Assembly: GCA_036346395.1 (NCBI GenBank)
Contig: CM070596.1
Span: 25,706,177-25,770,176 of the forward strand
Source of the DNA: Hsuehochloa calcarea
Taxonomy: Eukaryota > Streptophyta > Magnoliopsida > Poales > Poaceae
Reading direction: 5' to 3'
DNA length: 64,000 nt
The notes below the pieces were generated by a model. It made no database searches, was not told where the DNA came from, and saw nothing but the letters and a program-made list of their open reading frames with translations. Made by a program: the position numbers and the translations under genes. This document shows, one piece after another, positions 1-10,178 of this stretch; the stretch's first letter is position 1, and every line of letters begins with the position of its first letter.

Positions 1-3000
1 TCATACCGCAAAGCATAGAGCATTACTAGTCGTAAACGATCAATATCAGATATGCTTTCATTGCTTAGCAAGGAAGTGACAGCCTGCAGAGAATCAACAG
101 GTCAACTTCTGCAATAAAAAAACACAAAAATGCGGAGTAAATCCTACTCATACTCTTTCAACTAGCATCAAATCTGATGATCATGAGATAAATGACTTTC
201 AAGTCATTTTATGAGCTAGTCAAGATATGACGCCAGGACACAGGAGTGGTAAAGACTAAAGAGAGGTACAGTTTTGATTCACGCAGCTATTGGTAGCCAA
301 TAAAGCAAAAGTAAAGTATATTTCCTTTTTAGGAAAAACTCAACTCCTTAAGCACTAAACTTCGGCAGCAGAGAACCAAAATTTCAAAGCCCAGGTTCCA
401 TCCAATAAGATAACGAATCAAAAATCATAAAGACAACTTTTGTGAAATTGAATACATTCTGTCAAAATAATAATATACCGAGAGTGATTAAGAGCATTGA
501 ATATATTTTTTAACCATCAGAGCAGATCAATATATTGGATATAAAAATGAAAAGCCTTATCCAAGAAAAACAAACATGAGTAGCATGAGCTCAGATTTTG
601 ATAACTAATTCCAAAGTGAACACCATTGGCTGGGGACAAAATTGCACATAGGATATACTAAGGACATGTCCCTGGAGGCATGAAATATTTCATGTGCGTC
701 AAATGAATACCTCAAAGGCTGCAGCTTGCCCACTTGTACATGCTAGCTCTTGTTCCGTCTGTGAAACTTGCATAAGCTTCCTTTCCTCCACAATTCTGCT
801 CATCTCACTCACTAAAGCAACATGCTTTGTTACATTTCCATGTGTCTTTCGATATTCAGGGTAGTTGCTCAGAAATTTTGCCATATCACCTAAAACCATT
901 AGCAAATCAGACTTTCAGCGCTTAACACAAACCAAAACACTAAATTTTGCAAAAGGCTATCAACATAATCTTTTAGAATCACAAATATCTCCCCCTCTTA
1001 TTTCATTCTTACATCCCACCCCATGTTATCGTTATTTGCATTCCACCACGCAGCCTCAAAAAAATGTTCTAAATCTGTTTGTTCTGGCCCGTTTACCTAA
1101 TTTATGTTATATTTCTTGTCACTATCTCCATAACAACTAGTAGAGTAAGTAGATAGAATCCACCATTGATATGTGCTTTAGATTTGTGCAACCATTGATA
1201 TGTGCTTTAGATTTGTGCAACGCTGAAAGGGTGAAGCATATAAGAAACTCCCTAACTAGTATTGTATTATATTTCATCATTTTAACTGCTGCAACTTTCA
1301 GAAAAGGGTACCTACTTTTTGTTGAGAATACACATGTTTTAAAATATAAATGTACAACATCATAAGATAGAAAAAATAGGAGAAGAACTCGTAATGTTAA
1401 ATACATAGATGTATACATCCACCAAAAAAAAAAGAGCCAAAACTAACATGATACCAAAGGATATTTCAGTAACACTTATAAGACATACAAATCAAATTAG
1501 CCTAAGGGGTCTAAAAGTCAATATTTAAGTAAATAATGGAAGCAGGGGAGTAGAATGTAAGAAACAAATGCCAGGGTGAATATACATAATTTCTCCACGA
1601 TCCATTTCTTTCACAGAAAACAATGAAAAACAAAAGTCCAAATTACCTATACTCTGAAGATTCTGGCTGTTTTTTGAAAGATGTTGAAAGTCATCTACCA
1701 TTCTTTTGATATTCATACCGAGGTCCCCAAAATTCTCGAACATGTTAGCTCTAAAAAAATCATCTTGTACCGATGATAAAACCACCTCCTGTACAAGTAT
1801 ATTTCACATGGATCAACACTCAACAAAGATTTCATGCATTATTTTATCATAACACAAACAAAAGAAATTCATCATTTATCAACCTGCTGGTCTTTAGGAA
1901 TATTAGCAAATCCCCTAAGATCCACTTTATTGTTCTCAATTCCAATAAGCTCATGAACCATTGCCTGTGAATCCAAAATTGCAAGAAAATAACATAAAAT
2001 TACATTTGAAACAGGAAAAATAGATAATCTTTTTTTAGAATACCTGATATGTCCATTGGTTAAGTAATGGGGTAACAGGATCATCCCTTCTGTCAATCAC
2101 CAACAACAAGGAAGAGTTCTCAGTTCGTCTGAAATCAAACAGACCACTTTCCTGCTCGTACATCAATCTCTGCACATTTCAAATTGTAAGTGCTTCGAGA
2201 CAAGTTTCATATAGGTGGGTATGTCGAATAGACATCACAATGGCTGTCATGCTAGATTTTTCTAATAAAAATAAGGGTAGTTATGACACAGAAGCTTTTT
2301 AGCTACATAGAAGTTTTTTAACCTTCCTCTACTTCTACAAATAGCACTTCTTCCCACCCCTACTTGTAGGATGAGAAGTGGATGGTGAAAAATGTCCTTG
2401 TTACGTGTATATAAAACAAACACTTGTACCATAGTGACTCCTACAAAGATAACACATAGAAATGAATAAAAACAACTCCAAAGTACCCAAACAATCCTAC
2501 AGCTCATCCAAGAAATAACAAGATTATTCGCTATTCATCTCATGTTCTACAACTCCAGACTGTTGACAAAAAGTCGGGCTTGCATCAAGCACACGAGTAC
2601 ATAAAAGAGCTGTACTGCACAGAAATCTACTAATGACTAGCTTGCAGTGGGGCGCAGAGATGAACACAACACGTAGGAGGAAGGAGGTGCATGTGTCATT
2701 GTGCCTTCGTGATCAGACAAGAAAAGTGCAATCAAAAGGGTGTAGGTGATGCGGGATTGCACCATACGATGCAGTTATGAATAGCGTATTCAGGAGGAAT
2801 AGGAAGCGAAGGTTGTGTTTCAGTGACAGTGTATAACTGGTATATGTAAAAAAACTGACAGCGTTTCAATTTTTTAGTGAGTAAACGCCCAAAGGTGTGC
2901 TAGGGTCACAAAAATGTAAGAGTTGTGGTTTTGGAGTGGCATTGCAATAGTTTCGGTCTTTGGAGTGGCCGAGTGTCATGTATACAATTCTCAAAGAAAT

Positions 3001-4310
3001 GAACACAATATATTGAAATGCCTAAAGTTGATGATTCATGTTCATAGGATCCAAAATAGTAATGTTTAACATGGCCAGAAGACCCACCGCAGTTTCTTGT
3101 GCAATCCTTCTTGCAACATCTGATGTCCTTTGGTATCTAATAACAGGACGACGCTTGAGAGCCAGGAAGAGAGAAGCAATGCCGTCAACAGCTCGATCAC
3201 AGAGGCTCTGCATACCAGGAGGATCTACCACCGTTGGTAGCATGTAGATGTGGTTATTGTGTATATTCAGAGTAAAATGGTAAGGGTCAATGGCACAAAA
3301 GTCAGCATAGAACTCCTGCAAAAACAGAACAGCATTCATATACCAATTCCATCATCAATCTCAACTCTCAAGCACTTCATTCCAATAAGTACGTACATCC
3401 CATACACAACACTTACCTGAACTTGCTGCACAACCTCCTGCTCATCAGAATCAGCGAGCACCTGAATCTGTGGAATCTTCAATATATTGGAAAAGACTGA
3501 AAGGGAACATTGAAAGAACCGAATCAACAAAACTCCACTACACCAAACCGTGCATCTGGCCCCCTTTAGACCCCACCCAGAACAAGCTACAAAATTATAT
3601 CACCCCAACTCCTAAATTATATGTACTCACGTATAACTTGAAACCTATATACAGTAGAGAGACCATCAATTGTCCGCAAAAAGCAAAATTAGACTTCAGT
3701 TGTAGCTGCTTTATTGGGGTCAATTCCTGCCAACGTTATGTACCGATTTTATTGGGGTTTCATCCCGCAACAACTAAGTTAAGTTGTCTACTAAATTGTG
3801 TACATCTCTTATCCATACCAACTCTTCAGAATCACTCACGACAAACGCAAATAAGATGCAGAAAATGATTAAAAGAAATAGCTAGCCCTCGGCTGGATTG
3901 TAGCAAATGGGGGATTGATTACGCACAGAGGTGGTACTCGGCGAATCGCGGAGCGGCGAGGTGCCGGCGGAGCTTCTGGACGTTGTCAGAGGATGGGCGA
4001 AGGAAGTATACGGCCTTGAGGTGCGCCATGGCCTCCTTGGAGCTGGAGGCGTTGTCGACCGTCTCCACGAGGAACACCTCCTTCCGCAGCAGATCCGACT
4101 GACTGTACACAACGCTCACCATCCCGACCTGGAACGAATCCGCGGATCTGGTTAGAGAAGATCGGGCCTCTCGGGGAGAGGCGAGGGCTGCTAGGGTTAG
4201 GGTTTGGGGGGCGTGCGTACGGTTTTGGGGTCGAGGACGAGGACCTTCATGCCGGGGATGTCGTGGAGCATGCGGTCGATGTAGTCGCGGACGAGAGGGA
4301 TCAGCACCAT
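1..4310 (-). CDS. VPS45: VPS45, vacuolar protein sorting SM protein (5' part; 3' exons outside window)
   Basis: Sec1/Munc18-family protein that binds Tlg2/SYP4-type syntaxins and promotes SNARE fusion at the trans-Golgi network/endosome. Nine exons join in phase on the minus strand: 4310-4221, 4128-3927, 3496-3417, 3315-3088, 2169-2044, 1964-1884, 1788-1647, 889-711 and 83-1 (continuing off the window). All eight introns are GT-AG. They encode about 403 residues of an expected ~570. Diagnostic stretches in order are VVYSQSDLLRKEVFLVE, HLKAVYFLRPSSDN, VLADSDEQEVVQQVQ, DPYHFTLNIHNN, ALKRRPVIRYQRTSDV, LLLVIDRRDDPVTPLLNQW, AMVHELIGIENNKVDL, NFGDLGMNIKRMVDDF and SNYPEYRKTHGNVTKH. The ATG at 4310-4308 opens with MVLIPLVRDYIDRML, which fits the family N-terminus. 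No stop or frameshift was seen. It is the only intact host gene in the window. Confidence 0.96.
890..1646 (-). other. VPS45 intron 7
   Basis: Intron between the exons at 1788-1647 and 889-711. The donor GT is at 1646-1645 and the acceptor AG at 891-890; the split glycine codon is restored by the junction. AT-rich. Apart from a 29-bp tandem duplication I see nothing in it; the small open frames here are chance. Confidence 0.85.
1162..1219. repeat. 29-bp perfect tandem duplication in a VPS45 intron
   Basis: The unit ACCATTGATATGTGCTTTAG plus nine further bases occupies 1162-1190 and is repeated exactly at 1191-1219. It is intronic, and its perfect identity suggests a recent slippage or duplication. 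It could be a length marker. Confidence 0.9.
2170..3087 (-). other. VPS45 intron 4 (918 bp, longest)
   Basis: Lies between exon 3315-3088 (donor GT at 3087-3086) and exon 2169-2044 (acceptor AG at 2171-2170). No convincing open frame and no recognised element. Its size relative to the other introns makes an old miniature-transposon insertion possible, but I could not identify termini. Confidence 0.7.
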
Positions 4311-4472
4311 CACTGCTGCGGCGCCTTATTCTTCGGTTTGCTGTGGTGGGGGTGGGGGTGGGGTTCGCCGGCGGCGGGTCTCGCCGGAGACGGAACAGGG
4401 AGCGGTTGAGATTTCAGATGGGAAAGGAGGAAGAACCGGTAGGAGAGAGAATTGTGTAAGGATGTGCTGCAT
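4311..4472 (-). promoter_or_regulatory. VPS45 5' leader and core promoter region
   Basis: GC-rich stretch directly upstream of the VPS45 start codon on the minus strand, with purine- and pyrimidine-rich runs. No clear TATA box was seen, as is common for housekeeping genes. The transcription start cannot be placed from sequence alone. A transposon-like block begins only about 160 bp upstream of the ATG. Confidence 0.5.
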
Positions 4473-4847
4473 AGGGGTGAATAACGCGCTAACTAGGCCA
4501 ACGCTGGTTAAGGCTGGTTCCGCTCTGCTTGCTAAGCTAACGAGCTAAATAAGTTCAGTCAGACTCCGCTAATTCGGCTCGTTAGATTTATTACTAACAA
4601 TTAAACTAAATTTGTTAATTCGGCTTGTTAAGATTCGTTAACTCGGTACTGTACACAGTGTATTGGGTCTGATTTTATTAACAAATTAAATGAGCAAATT
4701 GCGAGCCAACTCAAACTCGACTCATTAAGAAACGAGCTAAATTACCAGCTCGGCTCGACTCGTTAAGGGACCGAGTTCGACCCAAGTCGAACCGAATTCT
4801 TAACGAGCCGAGCTGGCTCACGAGTTTCGAGTTTTTTTTTTCACCCT
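4473..4847. mobile_element. Small hAT-like non-autonomous element (tentative)
   Basis: A block of about 375 bp that starts AGGGGTGAATAACG and ends TTTTTTTCACCCT, giving short terminal inverted repeats of the AGGGTGA type. The interior is full of repeated and inverted GCTCGTTA/TAACGAGC motifs (for example CGGCTCGTTA near 4576 and TAACGAGCCGAGC near 4801). The ends resemble plant hAT elements, but no matching 8-bp target-site duplication is visible, so the family is uncertain. It occupies the upstream region of VPS45. Confidence 0.4.
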
Positions 4848-4960
4848 GAAGTGTTACAGCAACAACCAGACCAGATCAACCTTCACCCTCAATTGGGATT
4901 TGGGGCTAGCTTGTGCAGTAGTGATGTACGTGTAGTACCGTAGTGACTCCATACAAAGAT

Positions 4961-5190
4961 ACTCCCTCCCTTTGATTTATGATTTTTTTAACAATATTAT
5001 TTTATAAAATAATTGCAAAAATAAATAGTTATCCTAAACAAATCATAAAACTAAGTCTATGTCGCCATTTGGCGACAGGCTCCTGTCTCGACAAGGACCC
5101 TGTTGACTCTTTGTTGCCAGTCCAAGTCAATTGGCAACATGAAGTGAACAGTACTTCTGTCACCAGTTCAATCGGAGACAGAGGTCCATC
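4961..5190 (+). repeat. MULE left terminal inverted repeat
   Basis: Inward-reading terminal region, similar in order of motifs to the inverted complement of 46443-46819. The right copy has extra AT-rich sequence near its outer end, so the repeats are imperfect. GGCGACAGG, GACCCTGTTGA and CACCAGTTCAATCGG are shared landmark words. It ends immediately before a TATA box, suggesting that the repeat supplies the promoter for the gene to its right, as MuDR terminal repeats do. Confidence 0.65.
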
Positions 5191-5197
5191 TATAAAA
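5191..5197 (+). promoter_or_regulatory. TATA box at inner edge of left MULE TIR
   Basis: TATAAAA sits directly inside the terminal repeat. It is followed by an A-rich leader and a donor-like TTGTAG|GTATAT at 5347/5348, consistent with a short non-coding first exon of the PMD gene. The mirrored TATA at the other end (46435-46441) supports the reading. Confidence 0.5.
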
Positions 5198-5554
5198 ACT
5201 CTGAAAAATCAATCCAAAACTTATTTTAATTCCAGAAAAAAAAACAAAAGAGTGGAGGAGAGGGAGAGAAGAAAGGTGGCGAAGCTCTGCCAGTTCGTCA
5301 CATGGGAGAGAGAGACAGAGCATCAGATTCGATCGGCCATCTTGTAGGTATATTTTTTACAACTTTGTACATTATGTCAAAATCTTGTCGGATAGCAAAT
5401 AAAAATAGCGATATAGATTTAAGTAGATTAGATAAATCTAGTCAAATTATGTAGTAAATCATTTGAGCTGTGTATAGTCTAGTTCATCGTGCACATATTA
5501 TGAATGTTCTAGGATTCAAACGATTTAGGATAAATCTGCAGAAATAGGAAGACG

Positions 5555-6290
5555 CCTATTACAAATTTGAAATTTTTTTTGTAGATTAGCTAAGTAGGGT
5601 AGGTAGAGAGTAATCAAAATAATCTCAGCTTTATTTAGCTTCCATTTGTGCGCGGTAATTATACTATCAATGTTGAAAATTAATTTTAAAATAGGAAAAT
5701 AGCATGACATATTTTAAAATTGTAAAGAAAATTTAGAGTAGCTAAGTAGGGTAGGTAGAGCATCAACAAAATAATTGTAACTTTATTTAGCTTCTCATTT
5801 TGTGCAGTAAATATATTGTTAATGCCGAAAATTAATTTTAAACTAGAAAAATAGCATGACACATTTTAAAATTATAAAGAAAATACAGAGTAGCTAAGTA
5901 GGGTAGGCAGACCATAAAAATAATCTCAGTTTTATTTAGCTTCCCATTTATGCGTGGTAAATATATTGTTAATGGTAGAAATTAATTTTAAACTAGGAAA
6001 ATAGCTTGACATATTTTAAAATTGTAAAGAAAATCAGAGTAGGTAAGTAGGGTGGGTAGAGCGTAATCAAAATAATATCAGCTTTATTTAGCTTCTCATT
6101 TGTGCCCGGTAATTATATTGTTAATGTCGGAAAATAATTTTAAACTAGAAAAATAACATGACATATTTTAAAATTGTAAAGAAAATTCAAAGTAGCTAAG
6201 TAGGCTACGTATAACTAAAATAATTCTTACTTAAATATGGTTTCTATTTGTGGCTGGTAATTATTTTGTTAATGTCGCTTCATGTTACCT
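5555..6290. repeat. Tandem repeat, ~152-bp unit, about 4.5 copies
   Basis: The landmark AGCTAAGTAGGGTAGG recurs at about 5588, 5740, 5892, 6041 (AGGTAAG) and 6194, giving spacings of 149-153 bp. Each unit also carries TTTATTTAGCTTC, GTAATTATATTGTTAATG and CATGACATATTTTAAAAT. Copies are diverged. The array lies in the presumed first intron of the PMD gene, just inside the MULE left end. Confidence 0.9.
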
Positions 6291-6337
6291 TATGTACATG
6301 TTTCATAGTTTTTACAATGTATGCTATGAATTTTCAG

Positions 6338-9300
6338 GTATGGTGGTGTTGGACCGAAAAGGCGACTAGAGGGGGGGTGAATAGGAGCACGCTCACTTTT
6401 TCACAAAATTATGAATTCAACACAATTTCACTCCAATAGCTATTAAGAAGCTATGAAGATTAATATACCAGTACAGCGGAAGACTAGTATTGAATTCAAA
6501 TTAATCCCCTAAGCAATATGACAAAATCAATTAAGATTAAAGCAACACAGTGCACTGGCGGTCTGACCTCTGGACCCAACCGGTCGGACCGATTGCCGGA
6601 CGGTCAGACCGCTGTTATACTGGCGGTCGGACCGCTACCCAATCGGTCTGACCGGTGATGATGGGCGGTCTGACCGGCAGGCTCTAGAACCGATCTGAAA
6701 CAGTAAAAACAGCCCGATGACGAAATTGCAATTAGGTCTAACTTTTGATTCTCAACTCCAAACTTCACGAAACTTTGCACACACCTTCCCTATGCTATTG
6801 AGGACCTATTCCAATCGAATATAATGATAATTCTTGGATAGATCCTGAACAGTTGTCAATTGAGTAACAGAAGGTCTAAAACCGGGTAAGAACGAAAACT
6901 TGATCCTAATGCTTGTTCGTGAGTGATTGATGATCAAGATGATTCTAGATAGATTCACACAAATCACAGCAAGCTAATTCACGTGAAAGAATCTATCACA
7001 AACTCGCGGATTAAAGAAAGCCATAAAATCATGAAATTGAAAGCAAGAACGAAAAGAGACTTATCTCAAGCAAACCTTGCATAGATTAAGAACGTGATTG
7101 CTGTTGGATTACACCCACACCATCATGAATCAGTGGTCAATCCAAGATCACGAAATTCACCTCAAACCATCAAGCGCTCTAGCCTCCACCTCACCTCCCC
7201 CTAAGCCAATTAGGGTTTTGAAACATAAAAGAGGCGAGAGGGAGAGAGGTGGTGCAACCACCACCTCCTCCTATTTATAGTGGGGGCCTAGAACCTCTAG
7301 GGTTTGACTCAATTGGGCTCCCGTTAAGGCCCACTAACAAACGGGTCACACACGCACGCTTCGCAAAGCGCCGTCTTTAACCTTTTGACCTAAACCGCTT
7401 CACCATACGCCATGGATTCGCCAATAGGTCACCCTTGTCCATCTTGTGTCACGCTTGAGTCCATTGACCTCACCCGGCATCGTCGATCGTTCTGGACCTC
7501 AACTCTCCAAGTCTAGTCCCGATCCTCCTCGCCGTTGACCGTCGTTGACCACCAAGCAACCTGCACAACCATAGACAAGCAAACACGAATTCGGGAACAA
7601 GTTCTTCACAACTTGACCCATGTTAGTCAAAACATGCATCATGCAATACATATGCCATGATACCAATGAACTTAACCTAACAAAACAACATCACCACGAA
7701 GTTGGCTGACGTTCAAAGTGGAAACCGGTCAGACCGCTCCCTGTGAGCCGGTCGGACCGCCACCAGGGACTTAGCCAAAATTTAAGCCCTGAAATTCCGA
7801 AACCTTCTGGAAACTTAAAACGAATAGAACTTTTGCTTGGGAACTTAAAAAATTATGAGACCAAGTGCATTGGGATCCCCTCACTTGCCTACAACACCTA
7901 TTTTTGGCCCAGCCAGTTCTAAACATTTTTTGGTCACAGCCGGTCCGACCGCCGCACATGGCCGGTCCGACCGATTTGGGACCGATCGGACCGCCATGCT
8001 ATGGCGGTCGGACCGCCCCTGTCCAGAATGCCTGAATTTTGTCGAAAACCCTGTGAAACGACAAACCATAAATGCCATTGCCAATTGTCACATCATCCTA
8101 AGATCTGGAGTATATCCCCATGATATCCACAGGTGGACCCAGGCCACGCTGCGCAGTGGCTATATGAGTTGCTTGACCCGATGATTGACGCGCATCACCT
8201 TAGCCACCTCAGTACCATCCTCCCCTAGGAGGACGATGTGGCGATTGAGCTTGGTGCGTTGTGGCTGCGCACACCCATCAGGGCATGGAGGGTGGACCCA
8301 TGTTGGGTTTCGAGGTAGGTGTCGTTGCGATCTTTGTGTACTCATTTGCAGCCTAACTACTTTAGGTGGAGTAATGTTCGTTTGTAACCTTACCCAGAGC
8401 AGGTTGACGGCGGTAGGCCTCCTTCCACTAGCGAGAATGGTGGAGGCAGCGTGGGAGGACGATCAGGACTGTGGTCCTGGTTGTACGTCCAGACGTTTTT
8501 CCATACGAGCGGGCCCTACTAACAGCGCTAGTTGACTGTTGGAGGCCAGAGACGCACACATTTCATCTTTCGTGGTGGGAGATGGCGTCGACCCTTCAGG
8601 ACGTCACCTACCTAACAGGGTTGCCCTGTGCTGGCTTCCCTCTAGTGGCGTACGACATCCCGGCCACGTGGCACATGGATCTCCTGGCGAGGTTTCAGGA
8701 CATGCTACCGCTGGGCAGCGGGTACAGGGAGTTCAGCAGCACCCACAGGACGATGCTGAGGTAGATCTGCTAGTTCTACACAAGTCTTCATAACTATTGT
8801 CTTCTCGCATCAATTCATTTATGAACCTTGCTGGCGTGTATATGTCTTCTTACAGCACGAGCATATGGCGGAGAACGCACCCGAGAAGACGGTGAGGAGG
8901 CACTTTGAGGCCTATCTGCTGTGGTTATTCGAGTGGGTTATGTTCCTGGGGTCCCACAGCGACAGCGTCGACAAGCACTATGTGCGGTACACACGTGAAC
9001 CGGTGGACTGGCCGGTGAACGAGATCCAGCCCTACACCTAGGGCTCGGTCGTGCTGTGTTTGACATACTGCGCACTATGCGACGCGTGCCACCGGGCCCA
9101 AGACAGCTCCATTCTCTCTGGATGCCCGCTACATCTGTAGCTGTGGTCCTTCGAGCGCTTCCAGATCGGATGACCATAGTTGGACTTAGGAGCATACGCG
9201 GTAAGCTTGTAGACTGAGGATGACGACGTGGACTAGCTAACCATGGGCATGGTGTGGTGCCGCCGACGGGTTAGTTTCAAGAATATTTATTATTTTTCAT

Positions 9301-10178
9301 AATGTAATCATAGTTTTGTGTGCTAAGTTTCGTTGGTCTATTCCACAGGTCACGTACATGCCGATCACTACGCAGGGGTCATACCCGGACTACGTGGCGA
9401 TGTTCAATCAGCTAATGGTGACCACATCATTTGGAGACCTTGCACTCAGGAGAGTGTGTATGCGCGTGCGCCTGAAGGACTGTCAAGCCTGTGTGCACGA
9501 GACTACATGTACTGGTATACGTGGAGGGCCTTGGTGCACGAAGTCTTCGTGGAGGAGTACCAGGTGCAGCGGGTCATGCGCCAGTTTAGTCTGTAGAGGG
9601 GTCCTGCAGCGGATCGCAGAGAAGGCAAGGCGAGGGATTCAGATCGTGACTTATCACACGCCGAGGGACCTGGTGGACCCACCAGTGTATGGATGAGGGG
9701 TCAGCCAAGGTGGTTCATGGCCACAGGCTCCTCCCCCAGACGTGGCAAGCGGGTCCTCATGGCACCTTGGTGGGAACATCTCGGGACAGTTTGCAGGTGA
9801 GCATGAGACATTCACTACCCTTCTTTATTTTCAACCCCACTAGTTACTAACGACAATCTTCTCTTGCAGGTCCTTAGTTCCACCAATACACAGGGCAGGA
9901 GTACATGGAGTCATCGGCAGCTGCCTTCATGCCACCAAGTATGACTACCTTGCATGCTTGCGTAATGTCATATTTCGTAGTTTTTGCCATGATGGCATGC
10001 GTAATGTAATATTTCACAGGTCGTACACTGCTTTGGGATGAGGCGGACTTGTCGCATGATAAGGCACGCTCCGAGGACTACTACTTGGACTAGCGTAGCA
10101 CCTAGGTCTCCATGGGGGTTTCACAGCTACACGGTGTGTCAGGGCCGACCCAACCGATGCGAGACCCCCTGGTGACAC
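6338..10178 (+). pseudogene. MULE-borne plant-mobile-domain (PMD, MAIN-like) pseudogene
   Basis: The pieces match the plant mobile domain found in MAIN/MAIL1 and in many transposon genes: RLTAVGLLPLARMVEAA (8398 on), HTFHLSWWEMASTLQDVTYL (8549 on), VRRHFEAYLLWLFEWVMF (8890 on) and GLSSLCARD..VEEYQVQRVMRQF (9476-9593). Likely exons are 6338-6346 joined to 8137 on (after removing the solo LTR), 8398-8760, 8856-9269, 9349-9796, 9870-9938 and 10020-10178, with GT-AG borders still legible. It continues after Sirevirus A at 31614. It is dead: a frameshift near 8465 and several stops, mostly at positions where relatives have Trp, Gln or Arg (for example TAG at 9039-9041 in place of TGG). PMD proteins of hosts act in silencing and genome stability; the role in MULEs is unknown. 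Confidence 0.8.
6347..8131 (-). mobile_element. Solo LTR of a Sirevirus (family of element C)
   Basis: Starts TGTTGGACCGAAAAGGCG and ends ATGATATCCACA; as inverted complement it matches the LTR of element C (54363-56170). It is flanked by an exact 5-bp duplication GGTGG (6342-6346 and 8132-8136), so it is a solo LTR left by LTR-LTR recombination. A reversed TATA (TATTTATA) lies near 7273. Two clusters of GGTCNGACC palindromes are at about 6565-6690 and 7728-8020. It interrupts the first coding exon of the PMD gene only nine bases after the splice acceptor. Confidence 0.93.

Noticed and set aside
865..1970. Plus-strand frames antisense to VPS45 (865-1140, 1773-1970 and others)
   Set aside because: They are shadows of VPS45 exons and introns with no independent support.
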